Source: Microbulbifer salipaludis
GTDB taxonomy: Bacteria > Pseudomonadota > Gammaproteobacteria > Pseudomonadales > Cellvibrionaceae
DNA length: 64,000 nucleotides
Direction: 5' to 3'
NCBI RefSeq assembly: GCF_017303155.1
Contig: NZ_JAEKJR010000002.1
Coordinates: 186,001-250,000 of the forward strand
Shown in pieces: positions 1-10,613 of the stretch. Position 1 is the stretch's first letter; each line of letters begins with the position of its first letter. A model generated the notes under the pieces. It saw nothing but the letters and a program-made list of their open reading frames with translations. It was not told the DNA's origin and did not search any database. Both the position numbers and the translations under genes were made by a program.

Positions 1-1
1 C

Positions 2-1009
2 TCCAATGATCGTAAAGAGATCAAGGAAGTGCTGGCGGGTGACATCGCGGCAGCGATTGGCCTGAAAGATGTGACTACTGGTGACACCCTGTGTGCCGAA
101 GACGCGAAAATCGTTCTCGAGCGCATGGAATTCCCTGAGCCGGTAATCTCCGTAGCGGTAGAGCCGAAGTCCAAGCCGGACCAGGAAAAAATGGGTATCG
201 CTCTGGGCAAGCTGGCTCAGGAAGACCCCTCTTTCCGTGTGAAGACCGACGAAGAGACCGGCCAGACCATCATCTCCGGTATGGGCGAGCTGCACCTGGA
301 CATCATCGTTGACCGCATGCGTCGTGAATTCAACGTTGAAGCCAACATCGGTAAGCCGCAGGTGGCCTATCGTGAAACTATCCGCAACACCTCTGAGATC
401 GAAGGCAAGTTCGTTCGTCAGTCCGGTGGTCGCGGTCAGTACGGTCACGTATGGGTCAAGTTCGAGCCGGCGGAAGACGAGTCTGGTGAAGGCCTGGTCT
501 TCGAAAACGCGATCGTGGGTGGTGTGGTTCCGAAGGAATACATCCCGGCGGTACAGAAAGGTATCGAGGAGCAGATGCAGAACGGTGTTCTGGCTGGCTA
601 CCCGCTGCTGGGCCTGAAGGCTACCCTGTACGACGGCTCCTTCCACGATGTGGACTCCAACGAAATGGCGTTCAAGATCGCAGGCTCCATGGCGACCAAG
701 AAGCTGGCAGATGTTGGCGGTGCAGTACTGCTCGAGCCGATGATGAAAGTGGAAGTGGTTACCCCGGAAGAGAACATGGGTGACGTGGTTGGCGACCTGA
801 ACCGTCGTCGCGGTCTGATCCAGGGTATGGACGACAGTGCCTCCGGCAAGATCGTTAATGCTGAGGTGCCGCTGGCGGAAATGTTTGGTTACGCTACCGA
901 CCTGCGTTCTGCAACCCAGGGCCGTGCTACCTACACCATGGAATTCCTGAAGTACGCCGAAGCGCCGAAAAACGTCGCTGACGAAATTATCGCGAAAAAC
1001 AAGGGTTAA
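2..1009 (+). CDS. fusA: Elongation factor G, C-terminal part
   Basis: GTPase that drives ribosomal translocation and, with RRF, ribosome recycling. The window opens inside the gene; 335 residues remain of a protein usually near 700, so the G domain is outside. The domain IV entry [11 protein letters not shown] and the domain V region with [13 protein letters not shown] are clear, and the protein ends in a normal short basic tail. It lies 34 bases before tuf in the same direction with no terminator between, as in the str operon (rpsL-rpsG-fusA-tuf). Identity is certain; the start lies upstream of the window. Confidence 0.98.
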   Translation, partial: SNDRKEIKEVLAGDIAAAIGLKDVTTGDTLCAEDAKIVLERMEFPEPVISVAVEPKSKPDQEKMGIALGKLAQEDPSFRVKTDEETGQTIISGMGELHLDIIVDRMRREFNVEANIGKPQVAYRETIRNTSEIEGKFVRQSGGRGQYGHVWVKFEPAEDESGEGLVFENAIVGGVVPKEYIPAVQKGIEEQMQNGVLAGYPLLGLKATLYDGSFHDVDSNEMAFKIAGSMATKKLADVGGAVLLEPMMKVEVVTPEENMGDVVGDLNRRRGLIQGMDDSASGKIVNAEVPLAEMFGYATDLRSATQGRATYTMEFLKYAEAPKNVADEIIAKNKG

Positions 1010-1043
1010 TTTCCTTATTTCTTTTAGCTAGAGGATATTGAAA

Positions 1044-2267
1044 ATGGGAAAAGAAAAGTTTGAACGTTCCAAGCCCCACGTAAACGTGGGCACCATCGGT
1101 CACGTTGACCACGGTAAAACCACCCTGACCGCTGCGCTGACTCGCGTATGTTCTGAAGTATGGGGCGGCGCTGCCGTTGCCTTCGACGGCATCGACAACG
1201 CTCCGGAAGAGCGTGAGCGTGGTATCACCATCGCGACCTCTCACGTGGAATACGAGTCCCCGACCCGTCACTACGCACACGTAGACTGCCCGGGACACGC
1301 CGACTACGTGAAGAACATGATCACCGGTGCTGCTCAGATGGACGGCGCTATCCTGGTATGTGGCGCGACCGACGGTCCTATGCCGCAGACTCGCGAGCAC
1401 ATCCTGCTGTCTCGCCAGGTAGGTGTACCGTACATCGTGGTATTCCTGAACAAGGCTGACCTGCTGGCAGAAGACTGTGGCGGCGTAGGCTCTGAAGAAT
1501 ACACCGAGATGCTGGAACTGGTTGAAATGGAGCTGCGCGAGCTGCTCGACCAGTACGAGTTCCCGGGTGACGACACTCCGATTATCGCTGGTTCTGCCCT
1601 GATGGCCCTGAACGGCGAAGACGACAACGAGCTGGGCACCTCTGCGGTTAAGAAGCTGGTAGAGACCCTGGACGAGTACATCCCGGAGCCGGAGCGTGCA
1701 ATCGATCAGCCGTTCCTGATGCCGATCGAAGACGTATTCTCCATCTCTGGTCGCGGTACCGTAGTAACCGGCCGTGTAGAGCGTGGCATCATCAATACTG
1801 GCGACGAAATCGAAATCGTTGGTATCAAAGAGACCACCAAGACCACCTGTACCGGTGTTGAAATGTTCCGCAAGCTGCTGGACGAAGGCCGTGCTGGTGA
1901 GAACATCGGTGCGCTGCTGCGTGGCACCAAGCGTGACGAAGTTGAGCGTGGTCAGGTTCTGGCGAAGCCGGGCTCCATCACCCCGCACACCAAGTTCGAA
2001 GGTGAGGTGTACATCCTGTCCAAGGACGAAGGTGGTCGTCACACCCCGTTCTTCAAAGGCTACCGTCCGCAGTTCTACTTCCGTACTACCGACGTAACCG
2101 GTGCGGTTGAGCTGCCAGAAGGTACTGAAATGGTAATGCCGGGCGATAACATTCAGATGTCTGTGACTCTGATCTGCCCGATCGCCATGGAAGAAGGCCT
2201 GCGCTTCGCGATCCGTGAAGGTGGCCGTACCGTTGGTGCTGGCGTTGTAGCCAAGATCATCGAGTAA
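1044..2267 (+). CDS. tuf: Elongation factor Tu
   Basis: GTPase that delivers aminoacyl-tRNA to the ribosomal A site. 407 residues. The P-loop GHVDHGKTT lies near residue 19, followed by the switch I motif [14 protein letters not shown] and NKAD of the G domain; domains II and III follow ([13 protein letters not shown] and the C-terminal barrel). The ATG at 1044 is preceded by a GAGGAT site at 1031; a TTG at 1038 is in frame but too close to that site. It is the last gene of the str operon, and a strong terminator follows it. Confidence 0.98.
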   Translation: MGKEKFERSKPHVNVGTIGHVDHGKTTLTAALTRVCSEVWGGAAVAFDGIDNAPEERERGITIATSHVEYESPTRHYAHVDCPGHADYVKNMITGAAQMDGAILVCGATDGPMPQTREHILLSRQVGVPYIVVFLNKADLLAEDCGGVGSEEYTEMLELVEMELRELLDQYEFPGDDTPIIAGSALMALNGEDDNELGTSAVKKLVETLDEYIPEPERAIDQPFLMPIEDVFSISGRGTVVTGRVERGIINTGDEIEIVGIKETTKTTCTGVEMFRKLLDEGRAGENIGALLRGTKRDEVERGQVLAKPGSITPHTKFEGEVYILSKDEGGRHTPFFKGYRPQFYFRTTDVTGAVELPEGTEMVMPGDNIQMSVTLICPIAMEEGLRFAIREGGRTVGAGVVAKIIE

Positions 2268-2284
2268 TCGCTGGTCTTGTCGGT

Positions 2285-2346
2285 TCGGGCCCTCGGCCCG
2301 ACCTGGCACCCAAAAAGCCGCAGCAGTCACTGTTGCGGCTTTTTTT
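2285..2346 (+). terminator. Double hairpin terminator after tuf
   Basis: A perfect 7-bp hairpin (TCGGGCC, loop CTC, GGCCCGA; 2285-2301) is followed by a second stem of about 14 bp (2312-2325 with 2331-2344, one mismatch) that runs into a T tract. The second element is a classical intrinsic terminator and separates the str and S10 operons. Confidence 0.93.
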
Positions 2347-2454
2347 GTGCGCCACAGGCGGTGACCGGGCGGGCAGTGGTTGCCTGGTCAGTGAGTTGCT
2401 TTGCCGGCCCGACGGGGCCGCAGCGGCAACTGGTTAAAAAAATGCCAGTCTGCC

Positions 2455-2483
2455 TTGACAGCTACCCGGTCTGACCGTAGACT
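2455..2483 (+). promoter_or_regulatory. Promoter of the S10 operon
   Basis: Perfect -35 TTGACA at 2455-2460, a 17-base spacer, and -10 TAGACT at 2478-2483, then a GC-rich discriminator (TCGCGC). A GC-rich discriminator is typical of stringently controlled ribosomal promoters. The expected start near 2490 gives a leader of only about 65 bases before rpsJ. Confidence 0.85.
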
Positions 2484-2555
2484 TCGCGCTCCTTTTCGCC
2501 CGCCCTCGGGGCTGCGTAAAAGGACGTTCTTTAGATTTAATTGGAGTTTGATTCC

Positions 2556-2867
2556 ATGCAGGGTCAACGCATTCGAATTCGCCTGAAGGCGTTCGATCAC
2601 AAACTGATCGACACGTCTACCCAGGAGATCGTAGAGACGGCTAAGCGCACTGGCGCCCAAGTACGCGGTCCCATTCCGCTGCCGACTCGCAAAGAGAAGT
2701 ACACCGTACTGATCTCTCCGCACGTCAACAAAGACGCGCGCGACCAGTACGAAATCCGTACTCACAAGCGTTTGCTGGACATTGTTGAGCCCACCGAGAA
2801 AACCGTTGACGCGCTGATGAAGCTCGATCTGGCGGCCGGTGTTGAGGTTCAGATTAGTCTCGGCTAA
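2556..2867 (+). CDS. rpsJ: 30S ribosomal protein S10
   Basis: Small-subunit head protein, also the NusE partner of NusB in transcription antitermination. 103 residues, the usual length, beginning [16 protein letters not shown] and containing the family stretch [15 protein letters not shown]. The ATG at 2556 follows a GGAG site at 2543; a TTG at 2541 in frame overlaps that site and is rejected. First gene of the S10 operon. Confidence 0.98.
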   Translation: MQGQRIRIRLKAFDHKLIDTSTQEIVETAKRTGAQVRGPIPLPTRKEKYTVLISPHVNKDARDQYEIRTHKRLLDIVEPTEKTVDALMKLDLAAGVEVQISLG

Positions 2868-2880
2868 CACTTTAAATTAA

Positions 2881-2912
2881 CTACCGAATCCCGAACGAAA
2901 AAGGTTCGGGTA
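2881..2912 (+). promoter_or_regulatory. Hairpin between rpsJ and rplC
   Basis: CCCGAAC (2890-2896) pairs with GTTCGGG (2904-2910). The flanking CTACC (2881-2885) can instead pair with GGTAG (2909-2913), giving two mutually exclusive folds. There is no T tract, so it is not a simple terminator. It may be an RNA processing or regulatory site in the 110-base spacer; the role is inferred. Confidence 0.4.
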
Positions 2913-2977
2913 GTGTAACGCTCTGAAATTGGGCGGCCGCAGTGGGTTAAAGCCCCGTGCACTGAGAGGTTGAAAAG

Positions 2978-3613
2978 ATGACTATAGGTATTGTCGGCCG
3001 CAAAAGCGGCATGACTCGCATCTTCACTGAAGATGGCGCGTCTATCCCGGTAACTGTTATCGAGGTAGCTCCGAATCGCGTCACTCAGGTGAAAACTCCG
3101 GAAACTGACGGCTACTCCGCGGTTCAAGTAACTGTGGGTGCTCGTAAAGCTTCCCGTGTCTCCAAGCCCCAAGCGGGCCACTTCGCCAAAGCCAACACTG
3201 AGGCTGGCTCTGCTCTTTTCGAACTGCGTACTGACGGTTCTGAAGAGTCCTTCGAAATCGGTTCTGAAATCACTGTTGCCAGCTTTGAAGCTGGTCAGAA
3301 GATCGACGTAACCGGCACTTCCAAAGGTAAAGGTTTCCAGGGCGGTATCAAACGCTGGAACTTCCGTATGCAGGACGCTACCCACGGTAACTCCCTGTCT
3401 CACCGTGCGCCTGGCTCTATCGGCCAGTGTCAGACCCCTGGTCGCGTGTGGAAAGGCAAGAAGATGGCCGGTCACATGGGTGCTGAGCGTGTTACCACGC
3501 AAAACCTGGAAGTCGTTCGTGTGGACGTTGAGCGCAATTTGCTGCTGGTTAAAGGTGCCGTACCTGGTGCACCCGGCGGTAATGTTATCGTTCGTCCGGC
3601 CGTTAAAGCCTAA
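2978..3613 (+). CDS. rplC: 50S ribosomal protein L3
   Basis: Early-assembly 23S rRNA binding protein near the peptidyl transferase centre. 211 residues. It begins [16 protein letters not shown], and the central loop with [10 protein letters not shown] and [14 protein letters not shown] is the conserved extension reaching into the rRNA core; the Gln in SIGQCQTPG is the residue methylated by PrmB in E. coli. GAGAGG at 2964 is the ribosome binding site. Confidence 0.98.
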   Translation: MTIGIVGRKSGMTRIFTEDGASIPVTVIEVAPNRVTQVKTPETDGYSAVQVTVGARKASRVSKPQAGHFAKANTEAGSALFELRTDGSEESFEIGSEITVASFEAGQKIDVTGTSKGKGFQGGIKRWNFRMQDATHGNSLSHRAPGSIGQCQTPGRVWKGKKMAGHMGAERVTTQNLEVVRVDVERNLLLVKGAVPGAPGGNVIVRPAVKA

Positions 3614-3631
3614 GTCTGAGGGGAAATAGAT

Positions 3632-4246
3632 ATGGAACTGAATATCGCTACTCCCGAAGGCGCTAAAGGCACTGTTGCAGTCTCTGAAGTGGCTTTCGGT
3701 CGTGAATTCAATCAGGACCTGGTACACCAGGCAGTCGTCGCCTACATGGCTGGCGCGCGCCAAGGTACCAAGGCTCAGAAAAACCGCGCAGCGGTTTCTG
3801 GCGGCGGCAAAAAGCCGTGGCGCCAAAAAGGTACTGGCCGTGCGCGTGCCGGTACCATCCGCAGCCCGCTGTGGCGTTCTGGTGGCGTAACGTTCGCCGC
3901 TGAGCCGCGCGATCACAGCGTTAAGCTGAACAAGAAAATGTACCGCGCTGCACTGCGCTGCATTCTCTCCGAGCTGGCTCGTCAGGAGCGTCTGGTTGTG
4001 GTTGAGTCCTTCGACGTGGAAGCGCCGAAGACCAAGCAGCTGGTAACCAAGCTGGCACAGTACGACTTGTCTGAAGCGTTGATCGTGACCGAAGAGGTAA
4101 ATGAAAACCTCTACCTGGCCGCGCGCAACCTGCACAAGATCGATGTTCGTGACGTCCAGGCTATCGATCCGGTAAGCCTGATTCGTTTTGACAAGGTCGT
4201 GGTTACCGTTTCTGCACTGAAGAAAATTGATGAGGTGCTGGGATGA
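3632..4246 (+). CDS. rplD: 50S ribosomal protein L4
   Basis: Lines the peptide exit tunnel; in E. coli it also represses its own operon through the S10 leader. 204 residues. The tunnel loop is visible as [20 protein letters not shown], followed by the globular C-terminal part. GAGGGGA at 3618 is the ribosome binding site. The stop overlaps the rplW start (ATGA), suggesting coupled translation. The short operon leader here makes the E. coli type of L4 control doubtful. Confidence 0.98.
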   Translation: MELNIATPEGAKGTVAVSEVAFGREFNQDLVHQAVVAYMAGARQGTKAQKNRAAVSGGGKKPWRQKGTGRARAGTIRSPLWRSGGVTFAAEPRDHSVKLNKKMYRAALRCILSELARQERLVVVESFDVEAPKTKQLVTKLAQYDLSEALIVTEEVNENLYLAARNLHKIDVRDVQAIDPVSLIRFDKVVVTVSALKKIDEVLG

Positions 4247-4548
4247 ACCAAGAGCGAATCTACAAAGTACTGCTGGGCCCGGTAATTTCCGAGAAAGCTG
4301 CTGTGCTGGCGGATGCCGCCAACCAGGTAGTGTTCAAGGTCACCACCGACGCTTCCAAGGCTGAAATCAAGACCGCGGTTGAAAAGCTGTTCAATGTTTC
4401 TGTTGAGCAGGTTCGCACCGTGAACGTTAAGGGCAAAACCAAGCGCACTCGCTACGGCATGGGCGTGCGCAACGATTGGAAAAAAGCCTACGTTCGTCTG
4501 GCCGAAGGCAGCGACATTAACTTCGAAACTGCCGACGTTACGGCGTAA
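4243..4548 (+). CDS. rplW: 50S ribosomal protein L23
   Basis: Tunnel-exit protein that docks trigger factor and SRP. 101 residues, starting [19 protein letters not shown], with the internal loop [20 protein letters not shown] typical of the family. It overlaps rplD by four bases. Confidence 0.98.
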   Translation: MNQERIYKVLLGPVISEKAAVLADAANQVVFKVTTDASKAEIKTAVEKLFNVSVEQVRTVNVKGKTKRTRYGMGVRNDWKKAYVRLAEGSDINFETADVTA

Positions 4549-4565
4549 GCTAGGGGAAAGTTGCA

Positions 4566-5390
4566 ATGGCTATTGTAAAAACAAAACCGACCTCTGCCGG
4601 CCGTCGTCACCTTGTAAAGGTTGTTAACTCCGACCTGCACAAAGGTGCGCCTTACGCGCCGCTGCTGGAGAAGAAGTCCAAGACCGGTGGTCGTAACAAC
4701 AACGGTCGCATCACCACTCGTCATATCGGTGGTGGACACAAGCATCACTACCGCGTAGTGGATTTCAAGCGCAATAAAGATGGCATTCCGGCCACCGTTG
4801 AGCGCCTGGAATACGATCCGAACCGCAGCGCGCATATCGCACTGGTGTGCTATGCCGACGGTGAGCGTCGTTACATCATTGCGCCGAAAGGCCTGAAAGC
4901 CGGTGCAAAAATCCAGTCTGGCGATGCTGCGCCGATCAGCGTGGGTAACACCCTGCCGCTGCGCAACATTCCGGTTGGTTCCGTGATTCACGGTATTGAG
5001 CTGAAGCCTGGTAAAGGTGCTCAGTTGGCCCGCTCCGCCGGTGCCTCTGTACAGCTGGTTGCCCGTGAAGGTCAGTACGCGACTATCCGTCTGCGCTCTG
5101 GCGAAATGCGTAAAGTTCTGACCGAGTGCCGCGCCACCCTGGGTGAAGTGAGCAACTCTGAGCACAGCCTGCGCAAGCTGGGTAAAGCTGGTGCCAAGCG
5201 CTGGCGCGGTGTTCGTCCTACCGTTCGCGGTGTGGCGATGAACCCGGTAGACCACCCGCACGGCGGTGGTGAAGGTCGTACCTCTGGTGGTCGTCACCCT
5301 GTGACGCCTTGGGGTGTGCCGACCAAGGGTAAGAAAACGCGTAAGAACAAGCGCACCGACAACATGATTGTACGTCGTCGCGGCAAGTAA
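4566..5390 (+). CDS. rplB: 50S ribosomal protein L2
   Basis: Primary 23S rRNA binding protein required for subunit association and peptidyl transfer. 274 residues. The C-terminal segment [15 protein letters not shown] carries the conserved His at the peptidyl transferase centre, and the tail [18 protein letters not shown] is intact. An AGGGGAAAG site lies just before the ATG. Confidence 0.98.
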   Translation: MAIVKTKPTSAGRRHLVKVVNSDLHKGAPYAPLLEKKSKTGGRNNNGRITTRHIGGGHKHHYRVVDFKRNKDGIPATVERLEYDPNRSAHIALVCYADGERRYIIAPKGLKAGAKIQSGDAAPISVGNTLPLRNIPVGSVIHGIELKPGKGAQLARSAGASVQLVAREGQYATIRLRSGEMRKVLTECRATLGEVSNSEHSLRKLGKAGAKRWRGVRPTVRGVAMNPVDHPHGGGEGRTSGGRHPVTPWGVPTKGKKTRKNKRTDNMIVRRRGK

Positions 5391-5443
5391 TTCTCAGTAG
5401 AGAATAGTCGCGCGATGTGTGAGCAGCTAAAGAGGAATCTAAA

Positions 5444-5722
5444 GTGCCACGCTCATTAAAGAAAGGTCCCTTTATTGATCTGCATCTGATCAAGAAGGTG
5501 GAGGCGGCGATCGAGAAAAATGATCGTCGACCGATTAAAACCTGGTCCCGCCGTTCCATGGTTATGCCGGAAATGGTTGGACTGACGATTGCCGTTCACA
5601 ACGGTCGTCAACACGTGCCCGTGCTGGTCAACGAAGAAATGGTTGGTCACAAGCTGGGCGAATTCGCGGCTACCCGCACTTACCGCGGTCACGCTGCGGA
5701 TAAGAAAGCGAAGAAGCGCTAA
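5444..5722 (+). CDS. rpsS: 30S ribosomal protein S19
   Basis: Head protein that contacts the A-site tRNA and S13. 92 residues, [14 protein letters not shown] at the start and [16 protein letters not shown] at the end. The start codon is GTG at 5444, preceded by AGAGGAA; no ATG fits the family N-terminus. Confidence 0.98.
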   Translation: MPRSLKKGPFIDLHLIKKVEAAIEKNDRRPIKTWSRRSMVMPEMVGLTIAVHNGRQHVPVLVNEEMVGHKLGEFAATRTYRGHAADKKAKKR

Positions 5723-5737
5723 GCCGAGGTTATAGAG

Positions 5738-6070
5738 ATGGAAGTACAAGCAAAATTACGCGGTGCTCGTCTGTCGGCACAAAAGGCGCGTCTGGTAGCT
5801 GATCAGATTCGCGGCAAAGGTGTCGAGGAAGCCCTGGATATCCTGGCTTTCAGCCACAAGAAGGGTGCTGCGATCGTTAAGAAGGTTCTGGAATCTGCCA
5901 TCGCCAACGCCGAGCACAATGAAGGTGCCGACGTCGACGAGCTGAAAGTTTCCACTATCTTCGTGGATGAGGGTATGACCATGAAGCGCATTAAGCCGCG
6001 TGCGAAAGGTCGTGCTGATCGTATTCTTAAGCGTACTTGTCACATTACTGTGAAAGTAGCCGAGAAATAA
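5738..6070 (+). CDS. rplV: 50S ribosomal protein L22
   Basis: Assembly protein whose beta-hairpin reaches into the exit tunnel (site of macrolide-resistance changes in other bacteria). 110 residues; the hairpin region is [25 protein letters not shown] at 5726 is the ribosome binding site. Confidence 0.98.
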   Translation: MEVQAKLRGARLSAQKARLVADQIRGKGVEEALDILAFSHKKGAAIVKKVLESAIANAEHNEGADVDELKVSTIFVDEGMTMKRIKPRAKGRADRILKRTCHITVKVAEK

Positions 6071-6089
6071 GAGAGCAGGCGAGAAAACC

Positions 6090-6770
6090 ATGGGACAAAA
6101 AGTACATCCTACCGGCATTCGTCTGGGTATCGTTAAAAAGCATACCTCTGTTTGGTATGCCGGCAGCGACGAGTACGCAGACAAGCTGTACACGGATCTG
6201 AAAGTTCGCGAATACATTCGCAAGAAGCTGGCCCACGCTTCCGTGAGCCGCATCGAGATCGAACGTCCGGCCAACACCGCTCGTGTGACCATTCACACTG
6301 CGCGTCCGGGTATCGTTATCGGTAAAAAAGGTGAAGACGTAGAGCGTCTGCGCAACGAGCTGACTTCCCAGATGGGTGTGCCCGTGCACATCGACATCGA
6401 AGAAGTACGCAAGCCCGATCTGGACGCCACTCTGGTTGCCCAGAACGTTGCTCAGCAGCTGGAGCGTCGCGTTATGTTCCGTCGTGCGATGAAGCGCGCC
6501 GTACAGAACGCTATGCGCCAGGGCGCTGAAGGTATCAAGATTCAGGTAAGTGGTCGTCTTGGCGGTGCCGAGATTGCCCGTACCGAATGGTACCGTGAAG
6601 GCCGTGTGCCGCTGCACACTCTGCGTGCCAACATCGACTACGGCACTTATGAAGCCAGTACTACCTACGGCATCATCGGTGTGAAAGTTTGGATCTTCAA
6701 AGGCGAAGTCATCGGTGACGAAATCCCCGAAGAGAAGCCAGCGAAGACTCGCAAAAAAGCTGCTAAATAA
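6090..6770 (+). CDS. rpsC: 30S ribosomal protein S3
   Basis: mRNA entry-channel protein with helicase-associated function. 226 residues. The KH domain motif [15 protein letters not shown] is seen near residue 75, and the C-terminal domain contains [17 protein letters not shown]. The tail ends in Lys and Ala residues. Close spacing to rplV and rplP supports one transcript. Confidence 0.98.
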   Translation: MGQKVHPTGIRLGIVKKHTSVWYAGSDEYADKLYTDLKVREYIRKKLAHASVSRIEIERPANTARVTIHTARPGIVIGKKGEDVERLRNELTSQMGVPVHIDIEEVRKPDLDATLVAQNVAQQLERRVMFRRAMKRAVQNAMRQGAEGIKIQVSGRLGGAEIARTEWYREGRVPLHTLRANIDYGTYEASTTYGIIGVKVWIFKGEVIGDEIPEEKPAKTRKKAAK

Positions 6771-6781
6771 GGGGTGCGCAG

Positions 6782-7195
6782 ATGCTACAACCGAAGCGTA
6801 CAAAATTCCGCAAGGTACAGAAGGGTCGCAACCGCGGTCTTTCCCAGCGCGGCTCTAAAGTGAGCTTTGGCGAGTTCGGCCTTAAGGCCATCGGTCGTGG
6901 ACGCATTACCGCGCGTCAGATCGAAGCGGCTCGTCGCGCAATGACTCGTCACGTTAAGCGTGGCGGTAAGATCTGGATTCGTGTGTTTCCGGACAAGCCC
7001 ATTTCCAGTAAGCCCCTCGAAGTTCGTATGGGTAAAGGTAAGGGTAACGTAGAATATTGGGTGGCTCAGATTCAGCCGGGTAAGGTCCTCTATGAAATGG
7101 AAGGCGTATCCGAAGAACTGGCTCGCGAAGCTTTCGAGCTCGCCGCAGCCAAGCTGCCTGTAAAGACAACTTTCGTTAAGCGTTCGGTGATGTAA
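6782..7195 (+). CDS. rplP: 50S ribosomal protein L16
   Basis: Late-assembly protein near the A site. 137 residues, starting [19 protein letters not shown] and containing [20 protein letters not shown]. The conserved arginine in the [12 protein letters not shown] loop (hydroxylated by RoxA/YcfD in E. coli) is present. The last base of its stop codon is the first base of rpmC. Confidence 0.98.
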   Translation: MLQPKRTKFRKVQKGRNRGLSQRGSKVSFGEFGLKAIGRGRITARQIEAARRAMTRHVKRGGKIWIRVFPDKPISSKPLEVRMGKGKGNVEYWVAQIQPGKVLYEMEGVSEELAREAFELAAAKLPVKTTFVKRSVM

Positions 7196-7386
7196 TGAAG
7201 ACTGCAGATCTACGCTCAAAGTCAGTTGAGGAGTTGAACCAGGAACTGCTGAGCCAGCTTGAAGCACAATTCAAACTGCGCATGCAAAAGTCCACTGGTC
7301 AGCTGACTCAGACTCATCTGCTGAAGCAGACTCGTCGCGACATTGCTCGCATTAAGACTGTGTTGACCGAGAAGGCAGGTAATTAA
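7195..7386 (+). CDS. rpmC: 50S ribosomal protein L29
   Basis: Small helical protein beside L23 at the tunnel exit. 63 residues; [18 protein letters not shown] followed by the Arg-rich second helix ([14 protein letters not shown]). It overlaps rplP by one base (TAATG), so translation is probably coupled. Confidence 0.97.
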   Translation: MKTADLRSKSVEELNQELLSQLEAQFKLRMQKSTGQLTQTHLLKQTRRDIARIKTVLTEKAGN

Positions 7387-7388
7387 TC

Positions 7389-7652
7389 ATGGCTGAAGCA
7401 AAACTGAAGCGTACTCTGACCGGTAAGGTTGTGAGTGACAAGATGGATAAAACCATCACCGTTTTGATCGAGCGCCGTGTTAAGCACCCGATCTACGGCA
7501 AAATCGTGAGCAAGTCCACCAAGCTCAAGGCACACGACGAAAACAATGAGTGCGGCATCGGTGATGTCGTAACCATCGAGGAATCTCGTCCGCTGTCCAA
7601 GAGTAAGTCCTGGTCCTTGCAGACAATTGTTGAGCGAGCGGCGAAGGTTTAA
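7389..7652 (+). CDS. rpsQ: 30S ribosomal protein S17
   Basis: 16S rRNA 5'-domain binding protein with an OB fold. 87 residues; [21 protein letters not shown] and the loop [19 protein letters not shown] are typical. Last gene of the S10 operon; 49 bases separate it from rplN. Confidence 0.98.
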   Translation: MAEAKLKRTLTGKVVSDKMDKTITVLIERRVKHPIYGKIVSKSTKLKAHDENNECGIGDVVTIEESRPLSKSKSWSLQTIVERAAKV

Positions 7653-7701
7653 TCCTGGCCCATTGACTGTGAAGACCTAAACAGGTTTTCGGAGAGGAAC
7701 A

Positions 7702-8070
7702 ATGATTCAAGCAGAATCCTACTTAGAAGTAGCCGATAACAGTGGGGCTCGCCGTGTCATGTGCATCAAGGTGCTGGGCGGCTCCCACCGTCGCTACGCT
7801 GGCGTTGGCGACATTATCAAGGTAACCGTTAAGGAAGCGATTCCTCGCGGTAAAGTGAAAAAGGGTCAGGTAATGAACGCGGTTGTGGTTCGCACCAAAA
7901 AAGGTGTGCGTCGCCCCGATGGTTCCCTGATCAAGTTTGACGATAACGCAGCGGTGTTGCTGAACCAGAACCATGCTCCGGTTGGCACCCGTATTTTTGG
8001 CCCGGTAACTCGCGAGCTGCGCGGTGAGAAGTTCATGAAGATCATCTCACTGGCTCCCGAAGTTATCTAA
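7702..8070 (+). CDS. rplN: 50S ribosomal protein L14
   Basis: Interface protein that forms bridges to 16S rRNA and is the docking site for RsfS. 122 residues, starting [19 protein letters not shown] and ending [20 protein letters not shown] lies before the ATG. First gene of the spc operon; I see no strong separate promoter, so read-through from the S10 operon is likely. Confidence 0.98.
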   Translation: MIQAESYLEVADNSGARRVMCIKVLGGSHRRYAGVGDIIKVTVKEAIPRGKVKKGQVMNAVVVRTKKGVRRPDGSLIKFDDNAAVLLNQNHAPVGTRIFGPVTRELRGEKFMKIISLAPEVI

Positions 8071-8090
8071 GCCACGAGCGGAGAAGAGTA

Positions 8091-8408
8091 ATGCGCAAGA
8101 TCAAGCGTGACGACGAAGTGATCGTTATCGCCGGTCGCGATAAGGGCAAGCGAGGCACCGTACGCAAGGTGCTGAACGATGGCCGCCTGATCGTGTCCGG
8201 TGTTCAGATGATCAAGAAACACCAGAAGCCGAACCCCCAGCTGGGCGTTGCCGGTGGAATCGTTGAGAAAGAAGCCGCTATCCAGGTTTCCAACGTTGCC
8301 ATCTTCAACCCGAATACCCAGAAAGCTGACCGGGTAGGCTTCAAAGTACTGGAAGATGGCACTAAGATCCGCGTCTTCAAATCCAGCGGCGAAGCCGTTG
8401 ACGCATAA
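8091..8408 (+). CDS. rplX: 50S ribosomal protein L24
   Basis: Assembly-initiator protein. 105 residues with the KOW motif region near the start ([20 protein letters not shown]) and the family segment [25 protein letters not shown] site precedes the ATG. Confidence 0.98.
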   Translation: MRKIKRDDEVIVIAGRDKGKRGTVRKVLNDGRLIVSGVQMIKKHQKPNPQLGVAGGIVEKEAAIQVSNVAIFNPNTQKADRVGFKVLEDGTKIRVFKSSGEAVDA

Positions 8409-8422
8409 GTCAGGTGGAAAAA

Positions 8423-8962
8423 ATGGCAAGGCTTAAAGAGCTCTACACCAAAGAACTCGCGTCCAAGCTGAAAGAAGAGCTGGGACTTGAGAACGTAATG
8501 TCCGTGCCGCGCATCACCAAAATCACCGTCAACATGGGTGTCGGTGAAGCCATTGGTGATAAGAAGGTACTGGAACATGCAGTCAGTGACATGACTGCGA
8601 TTACTGGTCAAAAACCCATTGTGACCAAGGCGCGTAAGTCTATCGCGGGCTTCAAAATCCGTGAGGACTGGCCGATCGGCTGCAAGGTAACTCTGCGCGG
8701 TGAGCGCATGTATGAGTTCCTGGAGCGTCTGGTTGGTATCGCGATTCCGCGTATCCGCGACTTCCGTGGCATTAGCCCGAAGCAGTTCGACGGTCGTGGT
8801 AACTTCTCGATGGGTGTAACAGAACAAATTATCTTCCCGGAAATTGACTACGACAAAGTAGACAAGATCCGCGGTCTGGATATTTGTATCACTACTACAG
8901 CAGCTAACGACGAACAAGGTCGCGCACTGCTGAAAGCATTCAACTTCCCTTTCAAGGGTTAA
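8423..8962 (+). CDS. rplE: 50S ribosomal protein L5
   Basis: 5S rRNA binding protein contacting P-site tRNA and S13. 179 residues, beginning [16 protein letters not shown]; contains VNMGVGEA and [20 protein letters not shown]. The ATG at 8423 is chosen over an in-frame GTG at 8414, which is itself part of the CAGGTGG ribosome binding site. Confidence 0.97.
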   Translation: MARLKELYTKELASKLKEELGLENVMSVPRITKITVNMGVGEAIGDKKVLEHAVSDMTAITGQKPIVTKARKSIAGFKIREDWPIGCKVTLRGERMYEFLERLVGIAIPRIRDFRGISPKQFDGRGNFSMGVTEQIIFPEIDYDKVDKIRGLDICITTTAANDEQGRALLKAFNFPFKG

Positions 8963-8971
8963 GAGGATTCC

Positions 8972-9277
8972 ATGGCGAAGAAATCCATGATTGCGCGTGA
9001 GAACAAGCGCGCTCGAACCGCAGCTAAGTACGCTGAAAAGCGTCAAGAGCTGAAGGCGATCATCGCCAGTGCCAACGCTTCTGAAGAGGAGCGTTGGGAG
9101 GCTCAACTCAAGCTGCAACAACTGCCGCGCGATGCAAGCCCGGTACGTCAGCAACGTCGCTGTCGTATCACTGGTCGCCCCCACGCTGTCTACCGCAAGT
9201 TCGGCCTGTGCCGTAACAAACTGCGCGAAGCCGCCATGCGTGGTGATGTCCCCGGTCTGGTTAAGTCCAGCTGGTAA
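8972..9277 (+). CDS. rpsN: 30S ribosomal protein S14
   Basis: Head protein. 101 residues, the long form without the four-cysteine zinc site (the C-terminal half has [20 protein letters not shown] only), so it is the zinc-independent type. The AAGAGGA ribosome binding site directly precedes the ATG. Confidence 0.98.
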   Translation: MAKKSMIARENKRARTAAKYAEKRQELKAIIASANASEEERWEAQLKLQQLPRDASPVRQQRRCRITGRPHAVYRKFGLCRNKLREAAMRGDVPGLVKSSW

Positions 9278-9304
9278 TACGGCAGACTTGAGGAGTCTTA
9301 AGTA

Positions 9305-9697
9305 ATGAGTATGCAAGATCCGTTGGCAGATATGCTGACCCGCATCCGCAACGCCCTGGGCCGCGGTAAGGGCAGTGTTTCTATGCCTTCTTCCAAACTG
9401 AAAGTAGCTGTTGCCAACGTTCTCAAGGACGAAGGTTATGTTACTGGTGTCGCTGTTAGTGAAGGTGCCAAGCCTGAGCTGACGATTGAACTGAAATACT
9501 TCCAGGGCAAGCCGGTTATCGCTGAGCTGGACCGGGTTTCCCGTCCAGGCCTGCGTAATTACGCAGGTAAAAAAGCGTTGCCATCCGTTCGCGGCGGCCT
9601 GGGTATCGCCATCGTCTCCACCTCTCGCGGTGTGATGACTGATCGCGCTGCCCGTCAGGCTGGTGTCGGCGGCGAAGTGCTCTGCACCGTATTCTAA
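9305..9697 (+). CDS. rpsH: 30S ribosomal protein S8
   Basis: Central-domain 16S rRNA binding protein; in E. coli it represses the spc operon at the L5 start. 130 residues, starting [18 protein letters not shown] and ending with the conserved [20 protein letters not shown] and [15 protein letters not shown] lies before the ATG. Confidence 0.98.
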   Translation: MSMQDPLADMLTRIRNALGRGKGSVSMPSSKLKVAVANVLKDEGYVTGVAVSEGAKPELTIELKYFQGKPVIAELDRVSRPGLRNYAGKKALPSVRGGLGIAIVSTSRGVMTDRAARQAGVGGEVLCTVF

Positions 9698-9709
9698 GCG
9701 GGGGTTAAT

Positions 9710-10243
9710 ATGTCTCGAGTAGCAAATAGTCCCGTAAGCATCCCCGCTGGTGTATCCATTGACCTGAAAGGTCAGGATATTGCAGTGAAAGGTGGTAATG
9801 GCAACCTGAACTTCAACATCCACTCCGATGTGGAAGTGAAGCAGGAAGAAAACCAGCTGACCTTTGCTGCACGCAATGGTTCTAAGCAGGCACGTGCCCT
9901 CGCCGGCACCACCCGCGCGCTGGTGAACAATATGGTGGTCGGTGTCAGTCAGGGTTTCGAAAAGAAACTTCAGCTGAACGGTGTAGGTTACCGTGCGAAA
10001 GCATCTGGTAAGACCGTAAACCTGACTCTGGGCTTCTCTCACCCGGTAGATTACGCACTGCCTGAAGGTGTGACTGCGGAAACCCCGAGCCAGACTGAAA
10101 TCGTACTGAAGAGCAGCGACAAGCAGCTGTTGGGTCAAGTGGCCGCAGAGATCCGCGCATTCCGTCCGCCGGAGCCTTACAAAGGTAAGGGTGTCCGTTA
10201 CGCCGATGAGCGCGTGTATCGCAAAGAGGCCAAGAAGAAGTAA
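9710..10243 (+). CDS. rplF: 50S ribosomal protein L6
   Basis: Two-lobed protein near the factor-binding site. 177 residues; contains [19 protein letters not shown] and, at the end, the conserved [16 protein letters not shown] stretch, here [15 protein letters not shown]. Normal length and spacing. Confidence 0.98.
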   Translation: MSRVANSPVSIPAGVSIDLKGQDIAVKGGNGNLNFNIHSDVEVKQEENQLTFAARNGSKQARALAGTTRALVNNMVVGVSQGFEKKLQLNGVGYRAKASGKTVNLTLGFSHPVDYALPEGVTAETPSQTEIVLKSSDKQLLGQVAAEIRAFRPPEPYKGKGVRYADERVYRKEAKKK

Positions 10244-10252
10244 GGCATAGAT

Positions 10253-10603
10253 ATGAACGTTAAGAAGCAATCTCGCTTGCGTCGTGCACGTCGTGCCCGC
10301 GCCAAGTTCCGTGAGCTGGGCGCCGTTCGCCTGACAGTGAACCGCACTCCCCGCCACATTTACGCACAGATCCTGTCTGCCGATGGCGACAAGGTATTGG
10401 CCACTGCCTCTACTCTGGACAAGGACCTGCGTGAAAGCAAAACCGGTAACGTCGACGCTGCTAAGGCCGTTGGCACCCTGATCGCTGAGCGTGCCAAGGC
10501 CGCTGGCGTTGAAACGGTAGCCTTCGATCGTAGCGGCTTCAAATACCACGGCCGTGTTAAGGCCCTGGCAGACGCTGCCCGTGAAGCCGGTCTGAAATTC
10601 TAA
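10253..10603 (+). CDS. rplR: 50S ribosomal protein L18
   Basis: 5S rRNA binding protein. 116 residues: a basic N-terminus ([17 protein letters not shown]) and the C-terminal [20 protein letters not shown] typical of bacterial L18. Confidence 0.98.
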   Translation: MNVKKQSRLRRARRARAKFRELGAVRLTVNRTPRHIYAQILSADGDKVLATASTLDKDLRESKTGNVDAAKAVGTLIAERAKAAGVETVAFDRSGFKYHGRVKALADAAREAGLKF

Positions 10604-10613
10604 GGGTTGAGTT

